DNA of 64,000 bases, from NCBI GenBank assembly GCA_958430865.1, contig CAUDNR010000001.1, positions 8,573 through 72,572 of the forward strand. Reading direction: 5' to 3'. A model generated the notes under the pieces. It searched no databases, was not told the DNA's origin, and saw only the letters and a program-made list of their open reading frames with translations. The translations under genes were made by a program, and so were the position numbers. This DNA comes from Entrophospora sp. SA101 (lineage: Eukaryota; Glomeromycota; Glomeromycetes; Entrophosporales; Entrophosporaceae). Positions 1 to 10,840 of this stretch are shown here, piece by piece (within the stretch, counting starts at the first letter, position 1; every line of letters begins with the position of its first letter).

Positions 1-1886
1 TGACGATGACGACGATGATGATGATAACCATAATGATGAGAATAGTAATAGTAATGGGAATCGCAGAAATGGTCTAAATAATGGTAATGATAATAGTAAT
101 AATAATAAAAGCAAAAATGACGAAGAAGAATCAAATTATATAAGAGGATTTTTAAAAGTGGCTGATGGAGAAGGGATAAATCTAAGGAATTTTAAGATAC
201 AGGTTGCAAAGTATGCCACAATTTCAGACATTATTGTGTATGGAGAGGATGGACTTAATGAAAATGTTTTAAAAGTTGCAAAACAAGTTGCTTGGGCACA
301 ACAAATTTTAAGAGAGCAACGACCAATTGGAATCAATTATGAAACTTTTGTTATTCTCGGTATAAATTTTTTAAAAAAAAAAAAAAATGATATAATAATG
401 CATATTATTAAATATATCATATAATAATATTTATTTATTTATTTTATAGATCCATTTTCTGTTTTTGAAAAAGATTTTCTAAATGTTGTAGCAATAGATA
501 ATAAAGGTATTTGGCGTAATAAAATTAATTTTCCAGAACAGGAAAGGGAGGAAATGAGAATTCTTACAGCAGCATCAGAAATATCACCAAATGTTTGGGT
601 AAATATAAAAAAATAATATAAATATAAGGACTTATATATTAAATAAATTAAACATGCTAAATAAATCATTTTAATTTATAGTTAGGTAATACACAAGATG
701 TACCAATTTCAACCGAGTTAGACCCTGCAGATTCAGCGATCTCATTGATCGATGATAATCCACACCATTTTTGTATTTGTATTGAGGCACATGATCTTGG
801 AGAAATCCCAGATAAAGAAACGCTTCAACACCTAACCGAAGGACTTTCCACAATACCAAAGTCTAGGCCAATATCCATCAAAGATATAATTCATGTTGAT
901 TGTATGTCGTCAGCTGTAGGATGTAATTCAACAACTTCATATGATTCGCTAATCACAAAACTATTAGATCTTTGTGAGTTCATCTCAGAAAAAGCAAATA
1001 ATGACAATCGTAAGATACTAATTCATTGTGCAGATGGATACACAGAGACATCACTCCTTGCGCTAACATATCTCATGTACAATGAGACTTTACGACTTCC
1101 ACAAGCATACTTACGGCTACAAAAAACTCGCAGTTTCTTTGTGTACCCAAGTGATGTGACAACACTGTTAAATATTGAGAAACGTGTATTAGAAAGGAAA
1201 AAAGTTAGTCAAGATGAAAGGGACAACATAGAGATTTCAAATAAATTTTCGTGGTTTTATTCGTCACAATTTGAGGGAAGTTTTCCAAGTAGGATCTTAC
1301 CATTTTTGTATTTAGGAAATTTAAGCCATGCATGTAATGCTGGTATGCTCAAGGCACTTGGAATAACACATGTATTGTCAGTTGGAGAAGACGCCAGATT
1401 GGATGGGAAGGAATTTGATATATTATATTTGGGTAATTTATATGATGATGGTATTGATAGTTTATGGAACCATTTAGATTTATGCGTAAATTTCATCGGT
1501 AAGTTGGAAAAGGTTTTTTATTTTTGAAAACAAAGCAAATTAATTATCAATAATCATAATAATAACAATAATAACATTCACATATTTTTCTATTTTTAGA
1601 AAATGCACGCAGATTGAATGGAAGTGTGATTATTCATTGTCGAGTAGGAGTTTCTAGATCAGCTACGATTACAATAGCGTATATTATGAGACATCTTGGT
1701 AGATCACTTGTATCGTCATATTTATTTGTTCGCGCAAGACGTCTAAATGTTATAATTCAACCAAATCTTAAATTTATGTATGAATTACTACAATATGAAC
1801 AAAAACTTACAGGTAGAATGGGAATTAGTTGGCCTTGGTTAGCTAAAGAAATCAATGCATTAAACATGTGTTATGTTGGGTCCTAA
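1..1886 (+). CDS. PPS1: PPS1-like dual-specificity protein phosphatase, left copy, 5' truncated by window edge
   Basis: Exons are <1-359, 450-598, 682-1498 and 1600-1886, with introns of 90, 83 and 101 nt. The copy starts inside the Asp-rich linker of exon 1, so the N-terminal part lies outside the window. The protein has a degenerate first phosphatase-like site (HCADGYTETS, encoded near 1025-1055), then a dual-specificity domain with the full HCRVGVSRSAT P-loop near 1637-1670, where Cys and Arg are the catalytic residues. This two-module order is that of yeast Pps1, a dual Tyr/Ser-Thr phosphatase linked to cell-cycle control. The visible part is identical to the complete copy at 23007-25392. 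Whether both copies are real depends on the assembly (gap at 13964). Confidence 0.88.
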
Positions 1887-2479
1887 AATATTATTTGGAG
1901 GATAGATTAGATTGACAGGTGGATGGATGTTTGAATTAGTTGTGATAGAAAAGAAGGAAGGAGTGGAGAAAGTGAAGTTAAAGAAGAAAAGAGTATATAG
2001 AAGGATATTAATTTATTGAATTATTTTTCATAAAAAACTTTTTTTAAAATTTCAAACATCTGGTATGTTTTAAATATACATACATACATATATACATACA
2101 TATTATATAAATTTTTGTTTCATTTAATTAATTTTATTTTATTAATTTTTGTTAATTATTTTTGTAATTTATATTCCTTAATTAAAAAAAAAAAATAATT
2201 TATTAATTAACATAAGTGGTGTGACTTTTTTGTTTTATTTTCTTTCACAAATTTGTATATATATTTCTATGCTATTCTATCCTTAAGCTTAAGCTACTCG
2301 CTCAAAAAGGTTTTCACTTTGAAAAAGGCTGAATTTATATTTCATTCATCATTTTATGATTTTTTGAAAATTCAGTGGAATGCGGGGGTGTGTAACTTTT
2401 GTAACTTTTTAAATTTATTTAAAAATGTTTAATCAATAAAGCAAGCTGTTAATAAAAATTGGTTTCATTATTATACATT

Positions 2480-3170
2480 ACTTTTTTATAAAATTTGTAA
2501 AGGATATTGCATTTTTGATTGTAAATTTTTTCTCGCTATGGTGCAGAAAGTTATAGGGACTAAAGTGTACTGTATATATGTAATATTGATAAAGTGTGTA
2601 AACTTAATGTATGCTTCACTAAAATTTGTTCCTGTAAACTTTACTTGTTCTTCTAGGTGATTCTCTATTCTTATATAAACATTGTCTGTAAGTAGTGATT
2701 TTAAAAATTCATTCATAGTCACATACTCCAACAAAACCAGACAAAGTGAACATTAGTATTACCAAGAATTTCAAGAATCAAAATTTAGTTATCATCACAA
2801 TTAGTTTTATAATGTCCCATTTGTTAAGTGATATATAGAACTATCCCTATATAAAAAATAATTAATATGAAACTCATTTACATCAGGTCTACTATGGAAC
2901 CAAAGAATTATAGCACCATTAGAAGTATTTTGAAGAGAGAACAAGGTGAAAAAATTGCTCCTTACATTTTCAAAATAAATGATACTCGAACACTTTCACA
3001 AATTTTTAAATTAATATTATTAGTAATATGGGAGACCCAAAATCAGTCTATTTGCATACAACAACTGTTAAACAATCATTATCATCAGAAAATTTCAAAT
3101 AAATCCTTTATCGGAACATTTATTAAAAAATTAAGATTTTATTTCGTTTTATTATTTTGTTAATAAAAAT
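2480..3170. repeat. Dispersed repeat with decayed ORFs (left-arm copy)
   Basis: The stretch holds two short open frames: minus 2486-2734 and plus 2867-3163. The plus frame begins MKLIYIRSTMEPKNYST. Closely similar but further decayed frames occur at 39290-39520 on the minus strand. The piece around 2725-2850 recurs near 20440-20640 and 39590-39660. I read this as a multi-copy transposon-derived sequence rather than a working gene. The mirror copy is at 21729-22410. No known domain was recognised. Confidence 0.55.
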
Positions 3171-3216
3171 CCAAGTTCTTCAGGTCAATTTTAAATTTCA
3201 AAGGTATTAATTTGTA

Positions 3217-3364
3217 GTGATGTTGGCCATTTAAAAATCTTAGCCGGCTAAGCCGTTTACTACTTAAATTGGTAATTTTATTTCTATAACAAGAAAGTAA
3301 CACAGAAATCTTTTACCAAATTTAGAAATTAAGTATGCAGATTATTAGCCGGCTTAACATCACT
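3217..3364. mobile_element. Small TIR element (MITE) with TAGCCGGCTAA core, left arm
   Basis: The element is about 148 bp. Its inverted ends start TAGTGATGTT, and internal palindromic TAGCCGGCTAA motifs lie just inside both ends. It is flanked by imperfect TAATTT-type direct repeats that could be target duplications. It lies in the 3' region between PPS1 and the small hypothetical gene. Confidence 0.6.
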
Positions 3365-3430
3365 ACTAATTTTCATGTTCTTAACTAGAGTAGTATTGTT
3401 CCCTTTTGCTTTTGGAGTAAAATCTGTTTT

Positions 3431-3960
3431 TCAGGTAAACTTAATCTTGAAATGCCTTGCTTCTCTTAAAGTATTTGAATTGCAGTGAAATATTTTATTG
3501 TATGGATGATCCACATTTTTTGAATCAGATATTAACTTTGCTCTTTTAACAATGTTTTGCTAATGTAGAAAAAATAAAAAGGATAAATAAATATTAATCA
3601 CGAACAACAACAGAATATTAGTATCTTACTTTTAAAAAATATAAAGCTTCTAGTGCACTGCGAAGACATTTAATATTTGTAAGTTGAGCTGGAAAATTGA
3701 AAGTCGGTCCCTCTAGTCCAAAATACAGTCCATCTTCAAGAAGTTCTATCCCTATTATCTGGTCATTCAGACCTTTATGTAATGACCAAAATATTAATCA
3801 CATAATAATATATTAACTCTACAAACACATAAATACAATAGACCTTACCAGCAAACTGAATTCCTAATATTTTTGAATCCTGAACTTCTTCATCCAATAA
3901 ATCTTCTTTTAAAAAATTATCAAGAACACCTTTCAATGAATTTGCATTCGGAAATTCCAT
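3431..3960 (-). CDS. Small hypothetical protein (127 aa), left copy
   Basis: This is a three-exon gene identical to the right-arm copy at 20934-21463. It starts at 3960 (MEFPNANSLKG) and ends with TGA at 3431-3433. No family was recognised. The sequence is acidic near the N-terminus (DNFLKEDLLDEEVQDSK) and then a compact alternating hydrophobic segment, with no signal peptide or membrane segment. It is convergent with the PPS1 copy. Exon lengths of 112, 143 and 129 nt sum to 384, a multiple of three, which supports a genuine gene. Confidence 0.6.
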
Positions 3961-4282
3961 ATGAATTATAATTCTTATTGCTATGGAATGATTATTATAA
4001 GGTATATGGAATTTTTACGGAAAAAATTATAAAGCAATAATAATAATAATAATAATAATAATTTTTTATTGCTATTAATAAAGTAATACATGTCATGAGA
4101 AAAAACGTATCAAATTAACTGAAATTAACATAACTCAGTCAATATATGGTTGTTTTGGATAAAAACAACTGCCATTCGAATTTCTCAATGAGGTGACTAA
4201 TTCATAAAATTCGAATCACAAGTTAGTGAGATATTATTGTTTACTATATATCGTTATGAACATTAAAACACCATTATATTAC

Positions 4283-5040
4283 CTTTATGATACTATTCCA
4301 ATAAGCCATGTTTCATTAAAGTTGGATCATTGGATATGACATAATTTCAACCATTTCGACTTCATGTATAGTATGAACATGTAAAGCAATTAATAATATT
4401 GTAGTCTTCGCCTCATATTTATCTGCTAACTCCAAGTTAAATCATCAAGAATATAATAATAAAATCAACAGTACGCAGTAAATATATATAAAAAATACAA
4501 TATTTATTCATCAATTCCAAGTTATCATCCAATCAAGTATGAAAAATAATCTTAATACGGTGTGTAATGTAATAAGTCACAGAATCTGCAAGTGGATCTT
4601 TTCAATTGAAGATAAATCTTTCTATTAGAAACACATTATACAATTAGAATAATAAATAAGAAGAAAAGAAGAAAGTATGTTTATTAATATAATTTTTTTT
4701 TTTGATTTGATGCGCGAATTTTCTGCACAAATCCTGCTAATAGATTATTGGCTACATTTACACTGGATGTAACTTTATTAATTTTCATTCCCATTTAAAT
4801 TGACATATACAGTATAAATCTTTTCAAATTATAATAAACAATTATTGTATATGAACTATTTTATTTATTTTCACTTCCTATGTTATAACATACACAATAT
4901 AGTTTGCATGAATCTTAAGCAATGTAAAAATTATAACCAACAATAAAAAATAAAGATAAATATAAGATGAAAGTAAAAAAAGTTAAAAAGATAAATGAAG
5001 TTATCAAAGAGCCTACAACCTATTGACTCTATTTTTCTTT
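4283..5040. other. AT-rich stretch with no recognisable gene
   Basis: This lies between the end of the inverted arm and the intron-like tandem array. I see no coding frame, repeat family or RNA. On the minus strand the part near 4990-5040 would be the last acceptor and 3' untranslated region of the micro-exon gene. Confidence 0.5.
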
Positions 5041-8000
5041 TTAAAATAATATCAACAGTTAATATGTTTACAAAACAATTGACTGTAATAATGGTAAGTG
5101 ATGAGAATACTTCCCTATTTATTATTTAAAATAAATCGAAAATCAAACAGTTAAAAATTTTCAAGAATAATGTTGGCTGTAATAATAGTAAAACAATAAA
5201 AAATACTTGCCTATTTATTATTCAAAATAAATGAAAATCAATCAATGTTAATATGTTTACAAAAAACAATGGTAATGTTAGTAAATAATAAAAATACTTA
5301 CCTTTTATTTATTATTTAAGATAAATGAAAATCAACAGTTAATATTTTTCAAGAATAATATTGGATGTAATAATAATGATGAGAATACTTACATTCTATG
5401 TTTATTATTTAAACTAAAGCAAAAATCAACAGTTAATATTTTCAAAAAAAACAATGATATTGACTGTAATAATAATGAAATGATGAAAATACTTACAGAT
5501 ATTCTATATTTATTATTTAAGATAAAATGAAAACAATTAATATTTTCAAAAAAACAATGATATTGGCTGTAATAATAATGATGAAAATACTCACCCCCAT
5601 ACACTATTTATTATTTAAGATAAAACAAAAATCAACAGTTAATATTTTCAAAAAAACAATGATATTGACTGTAATAATAGTGAAATGATAAAAATACTCA
5701 CACACTATTTATTATTTAAGATAAAACAAAAATCAATAGTTAATATTTTCAGAAAAACAATGATATTGACTGTAATAATAGTGAAATGATAAGAATACTT
5801 ACTTTCTATATTTATTATTTAAAATAAAATGAAAGTCAACAGTTAATATGTTTTCAAAAACAATAATATTGACTGTAGTAATAATAATGATGAAAATACT
5901 TACAGCCTATATTTATTATTTAAGATAAAACGAAAATCAACAGTTAATATGTTTTAAAAACAATGGTATCGACTGTAGTAATAATAGTGATGAGAATACT
6001 TACATACTATATTTATTATTTAAGATAAAACAAAAATTAATAGTTAATATTTTCAGAAAAACAATGATATTGATTGTAACAATAGTGAAATGTTGAAAAT
6101 ACTTACTTCCTATATTTATTATTTAAAATAAAATGAAAATCAACAGTTAATATGTTTTCAAAAACAATGATATTGACTGTAGTAATAATAATGATGAGAA
6201 TACTTACAAACTATATTTATTATTTAAGATAAAACAAAAATCAACAGTTAATATTTTTTCAAAAACAATGATATTAGTAGTGAAATGATAAAAACACTCA
6301 CACACTATTTATTATTTAAGATAAAACAAAAATCAACAGTTAATATTTTCAAAAAAACAATGATATTGACTGTAACAATAGTGAAATGATGAGAATACTT
6401 ACATCCTATATTTATTATTTAAAATAAAATGAAAATCAACAATTAATATGTTTTCAAAAATAATTATATTGACTGTAACAATAGTAAAATGATGAGAATA
6501 CTTACAATCTACCCATTATTTAAAATAAAACGAAATCAACAGTTAGTATGTTTTCAAAAACAATGATATTGACTGTAACAACAGTGAAATGATGAGAATA
6601 CTTACAGCCTATATTTATTATTTAAGGTAAAACAAAAATCAACAGTTAATATTTTCAGAAAAACAATGATATTGACTGTAACAATAGTGAAATGATGAAA
6701 TACTCACTTCCTATATTTATCATTTAAGATAAAACAAAAATCAACAGTTAATATGTTTTCAAAAATAAAGATATTGACTGTAATAATAGTGAAATGATGA
6801 GAATACTTACAGGCTATTTATTACATAAAATAAAACAAAAATCAACAGTCAATAAATATATTTTCAAAAACAATGATATTAGTAGTGAAAAGATAAAAAT
6901 ACTCACACACTATTTATTATTTAAGATAAAATGAAAATCAACAGTTAATATTTTTTCAAAAAAACAATGATATTGACTGTAACAATAGTGAAATGATGAG
7001 AATACTTACTTTCTATATTTATTATTTAAAATAAAATGAAAAATCAACAGTTAATATTTTCAGAAAAACAATGACATTGACTGTAACAATAGTGAAATGA
7101 TGAGAATACTTACCAGCTATTTATATTCAAGATAAAACGAAAATCAACAGTTAATAAATATGTTTTCAAAAACAATGATATTGACTGTAACAATAGTGAA
7201 ATGATGAGAATACTTACAGCCTATATTTATTATTTAAGATAAAATGAAAGCCAACAGTTAATATGTTTTCAAAAACAATGATATTGACTGTAGTAATAAT
7301 AATGATGAGAATACTTACAGACTATTTATTACATAAAATAAAACAAAAATCAACAGTTAATAAATATGGTTTCAAAAACAATGATATCAACTGTAGTAAT
7401 GATAATGATGAGAATACTTACAATCTATATTTATTATTTAAGATAAAACGAAAATCAATAGTTAATATGTTTTCAAAAACTATGATATTAGTAGTGAAAT
7501 GATAAAGACACTTACACACTATTTATCATTTAAGATAAAACGAAAATCAATAGTTAATATTTTCAAAAAAACAATGATATTGACTGTAGAAATGATGAGA
7601 ATACTTACATCCTATATTTATTATTTAAAATAAAATGAAAATCAACAGTTAATATGTTTTCAAAAATAATGATATTGACTGTAACAATAGTGAAATGATG
7701 AGAATACTTACAGACTATATTTATTATTTAAGATAAAACGAAAATCAACAGTTAATATTTTCAGAAAAACAATGATATTGACTGTAACAATAGTGAAATG
7801 ATGAGAATACTTACACACTATATTTATTATTTAAGATAAAACGAAAATTAATAGTTAGTATTTTCAGAAAAACAATGATATTGATTGTAACAATAGTGAA
7901 ATGATGAAAAAGAATACTTACAGTCTATATTTATTATTTAAAATAAAATGAAAGCCAACAGTTAATATGTTTTCAAAAACAATGATATTGAATGTAATAA

Positions 8001-8330
8001 TAGTGAAAATGATGAGAATACTTACCACCTACCCATTATTTAAAATAAAACGAAAATCAACAGTTAATATTTTCAAAAAACAATGATATTGAGTGTAATA
8101 ATAGTACAAAAAATACTTACACTATTTATTATTATTTAAAATAAAATGAAAACCAATAATTAATATTTATTCAAAAACAATGATATTGACTAATAATAGT
8201 ACAAAAATACTTACACTATTTATTATTTAAAATCAAATGAAACCCAATGGTTAGTATTTTTTCAAAAACAATTATACGAATATAATGATATTTATTGTAA
8301 TAGTAAATATAATAATAAATGAAGTACTTC
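5040..8330 (-). repeat. Tandem array of about 32 intron-like units, roughly 100 nt each
   Basis: Read on the minus strand, each unit has a donor-like start (GTAAGTATTC or GTGAGTATTT), a middle block, a branch-point-like ATATTAACTG about 40 nt before the end, a pyrimidine-rich stretch and an acceptor-like end (ATATAG or AAATAG). Between the acceptor of one unit and the donor of the next lie exactly 3 nt in 24 consecutive cases. The spacer is 1 nt in the two most 5' units, and 9 and 7 nt followed by 3 nt near the 3' end. The most 3' units are degenerate: AG directly abuts GCAAGT or GTAAGT, or the donor is lost. Units with the TGT spacer recur every sixth position (7516, 6907, 6302, 5702), giving a six-unit higher-order repeat. 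Confidence 0.9.
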
Positions 8331-8418
8331 GCTTCACCAAATTATTGTTATGAGTTGGACTTGCTAAAGCCATAACAGCAAAGATAATCAAAAAGAGAAG
8401 AGAAATATTGAATTTCAT
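5393..8418 (-). CDS. Putative secreted Cys-rich peptide gene built from single-codon exons
   Basis: Exon 1 is 8418-8328: a 19-residue signal peptide (MKFNISLLFLIIFAVMALA), then a short propeptide ending NNLVKR, a Kex2-type site, with one spare base A. The next exons are T (8215) and T (8121), which complete codon ATT (Ile). Twenty-four one-codon exons follow. Hexad 1: 8026 V, 7922 T, 7815 C, 7712 S, 7609 D, 7516 C. Hexad 2: 7422 I, 7319 S, 7218 A, 7114 L, 7010 K, 6907 C. Hexad 3: 6811 P, 6708 E, 6606 A, 6506 I, 6403 D, 6302 C. Hexad 4: 6208 F, 6107 E, 6004 Y, 5904 A, 5803 K, 5702 C. Then 5603-5595 encodes CMG and 5503-5497 encodes NI plus T, which with AAT at 5395-5393 forms TAA. The coding total is 183 nt: 60 residues, of which 30 mature with six Cys (C-x2-C-x5-C-x5-C-x5-CC). 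Introns are 90-112 nt, like the 83-101 nt introns of PPS1. Splicing is inferred, not observed, and the 3' end is the least certain part. No known family was recognised. Confidence 0.72.
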
Positions 8419-8494
8419 TTTGATTCGTTCAGATAATTTTTGTCAAGTTTTCCTTGATTTTCAAATTGTATAGGATTACTGTACTGTAAGAGCA

Positions 8495-8500
8495 TTTATA
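8495..8500 (-). promoter_or_regulatory. Candidate TATA box of the micro-exon gene
   Basis: TATAAA on the minus strand lies about 80 nt upstream of the signal-peptide ATG (8418). The ATG is preceded by an A-rich context (AATCAAAATG). This is plausible for a fungal core promoter but unproven. Confidence 0.35.
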
Positions 8501-8503
8501 AAA

Positions 8504-8851
8504 AAAATGAAAGCGAATTTTTGGTTTTCAAATTGCATGCAATTGTTATTGGAATTAGGATTTAAAGCTGATTTGTTGGTCGAAATACCCTAATTCCGAA
8601 TCGAATCTTTTTATTTCTATTTATATCTTTATACCTTTATTTATTTATTCCTTATATTTCTTATTTCATTCCTTATTTTGTATTATAATAATAAACGTCA
8701 TCTAATACTTAATATTAATATTAATATTAAATTTAGGGAATTGTTGTTCGCACCCCACACGACTAAGTGTAGTAATGTGGCAAACGTCTTGATCAAATAA
8801 ATCGTTGGTACTAATACTAAGCTTGCCGGTATTATTATTACTACTACTATC

Positions 8852-8887
<36 letters not shown>

Positions 8888-9225
8888 TACTATTACTATT
8901 GTTATTAAAATATCTCGCATTTAATGATTCAAATTATTTGGTTTTTTTCATTATGAATTTGAGTATTTGAATTATATTGAAAGTTTTATTCGAATAAACG
9001 AATAAAACGAATAAAACTAATAAAACTAATAATCCAAATAAAACGAATAATCCCGAATAAAACGAATAATTCGAATAATAATTCGAATTAAAATGTGACT
9101 TTTATCCTGCTACGATTTACATATTGTATTTTGTTTTTTGTGTATGTTTTTTTTTTGTCATTCTAAGTAATGTATGTAGGTCATTGAATTCTGCACTAAA
9201 ATCCCAGACGTAAAACGAGTGTTAA
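8504..9225. other. Upstream flank with simple repeats, no gene
   Basis: This contains a (TTA)n run at about 8851-8887 and degenerate CGAATAAAA repeats at 8985-9090. A similar CGAATAAAA tract occurs at about 46785-46905. No coding frame is supported; the Asn-run frame on the minus strand at 8702-8920 is an artefact of the trinucleotide run. Confidence 0.5.
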
Positions 9226-9262
9226 GAGAAAATTTTTTAGCCGGCTAAGCCGGCTAACATCA
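9226..9262. mobile_element. Fragment of the TAGCCGGCTAA MITE family
   Basis: One end of the same family is visible: two adjacent AGCCGGCTAA motifs followed by ACATCACTA. No matching opposite end was seen nearby, so this is a solo end or remnant. Confidence 0.45.
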
Positions 9263-10840
9263 CTATCTGCAACTTTAAATACTCAAGTTTAGAAAATGAT
9301 GTAACTTACTTTTATTATTATGTGCTAAAGAAGGATTGGAACGGGCATTATAGTTATTAACTTTTAAATGATTTAAGTGTTAGTATATTAATATGATTTT
9401 GAACACAGTTTCGTTGTGTATTTAGTGCGACGTATTTAACTTTAAAAAGGAGTTTTCGATCATTTTTCATGTAGAATTTGTTTAAAAAAAGGAAATTTCA
9501 AATGATTGTGTTTTGTATATATTAATTAATTAAGAATGGTTGACGAATTGTACATGACTAAATTCATATTTATCGCCAAGGATCTTTTGACGAAATCGAC
9601 GAAATTAATTTAGCCAATCAATCCAAATATTTGTGATTGATTCCTATACATATATTTATTGATTTTATATAGTGCAAACATTTCAGTCAATATATTAACA
9701 TCATGCGTCAACTTCGGACCAAGGATAGAGATGGGAAAATTGCTGGTAGTACGTAATTACCATATCTGCCGATTTGTTTTTTGGGCCCTTCTTTCAAACC
9801 CTGCACACATTTAAACTCGATAGGTCGGTCATTTATTTATTTTAAACAATTAATTGTTGCAACCGACTTAATGAGCTTACATGTATATCTTATTGTGTGT
9901 GTAACTGGTCAGTAGAGTGATGATTAACCCTAAAAAATTTATTTACTCCACCAAAAAAAAAAACTATTTTACCATTCAATAGCCTGTCAAACCAACGGCA
10001 CTACCTCAAAACTAATGGATCATGCCATACTGAAATTTGAGCTTAAAAAAAAATCGACGCATATGCTAAAAGTACATTTTTTGAGAACCTAGGGTTTTAA
10101 TGATTTTATACATAGAATTTTATATAACAATTCATTATGTGGAGTAACTTTGAATATTTACCATGGTGATTATTCTCATTCTTTTTTATCATGATGATAA
10201 GACAAAGGGTAATCATTTTTTTGGTGACATCACTACAATGTCATATATAAAATCAATATTTGGCCATACCTTTGATCATTGGTTATGAAAATTTGGTCGT
10301 ATAATTGGTCAACGTCAATTTCGTCAAATGCAACGAAATTAACAACCGATTTGACGAAATAATTCGCCCTGGAAAGTATTTCGCCAATATTCTTAGTATA
10401 TATAGTTAAAGTTAAACGCAGCCAAATTTTTTTTTTAAACAGATGGAAGTTCAAAGAAAGAAATGATGTCGGACCAATAAAAAAAGGCTTAATCTGACTA
10501 TGAATTACATCCCTCCCGTCCCTTTGATTTATATAATAATAGATAAACTTATGGTTCAACATTTTAATTAATTTATAAAAATAAATTTCTTAAAATAGAA
10601 TTAAATGCCTTCTAAATTCGAGTAATAAAATGAATATAGAATGTTAATAATTGGTTGATCAAATTCATAATATTTTTTCGTTAAAAAAAAAAAAAAACAA
10701 AAATAACTAATTAAAAAAAAAAAAGTCATCCTTTTTTTTATCTACGTACTTTATTAAGACCATCCCCTCCATTGCAGTGTAATTAGTGGAAGCGCCATAT
10801 ATAAAAACAAGTCCAACCGCGTTATTGAATGTTGATGAGA
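9263..10840. other. No recognisable feature
   Basis: AT-rich intergenic DNA. Short frames such as minus 10233-10562 have no family resemblance and low-complexity composition, so I treat them as chance frames. Confidence 0.45.

Larger units (their letters stand above)
1..4282. repeat. Left arm of large inverted duplication
   Basis: This arm matches the reverse complement of 20614-24893. Paired positions sum to 24893 up to about 1886 and to 24894 beyond 2486. The single-base shift comes from a poly-A run near 2185-2196 that has 12 A here and 11 in the right arm. The proteins encoded in both arms are identical. From about 4107 to 4282 similarity falls to roughly 90-95 percent, with about ten substitutions, and it stops abruptly after 4282. 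The arm runs off the left window edge, so its full length is unknown. A short (TAA)n run lies at 4035-4063. Confidence 0.93.

Noticed and set aside
5389..5604. Minus-strand open frame running through the array as a repeat protein (also the plus frame 7263-7502)
   Set aside because: Unit lengths are not multiples of three and most units contain stops in every frame, so no continuous repeat protein can be encoded. These frames are chance survivors.
5040..8330. CRISPR-like array or plain minisatellite
   Set aside because: The repeats are about 100 nt and diverged, with spacers of only 3 nt in a eukaryotic genome. The splice-site flanks, constant triplet spacing and preceding signal-peptide exon explain it better. 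A plain satellite remains the null hypothesis.
5040..8330. Alternative intron model using the TTACAG acceptor 33 nt after each donor, with exons of about 70 nt
   Set aside because: 33-nt introns are far shorter than others in the window, the acceptor lies before the branch-like motif, and the resulting exons carry stops and inconsistent phases.
8702..8920. Asn-rich small protein on the minus strand
   Set aside because: It is produced by a (TTA)n trinucleotide run; no promoter context or family resemblance.
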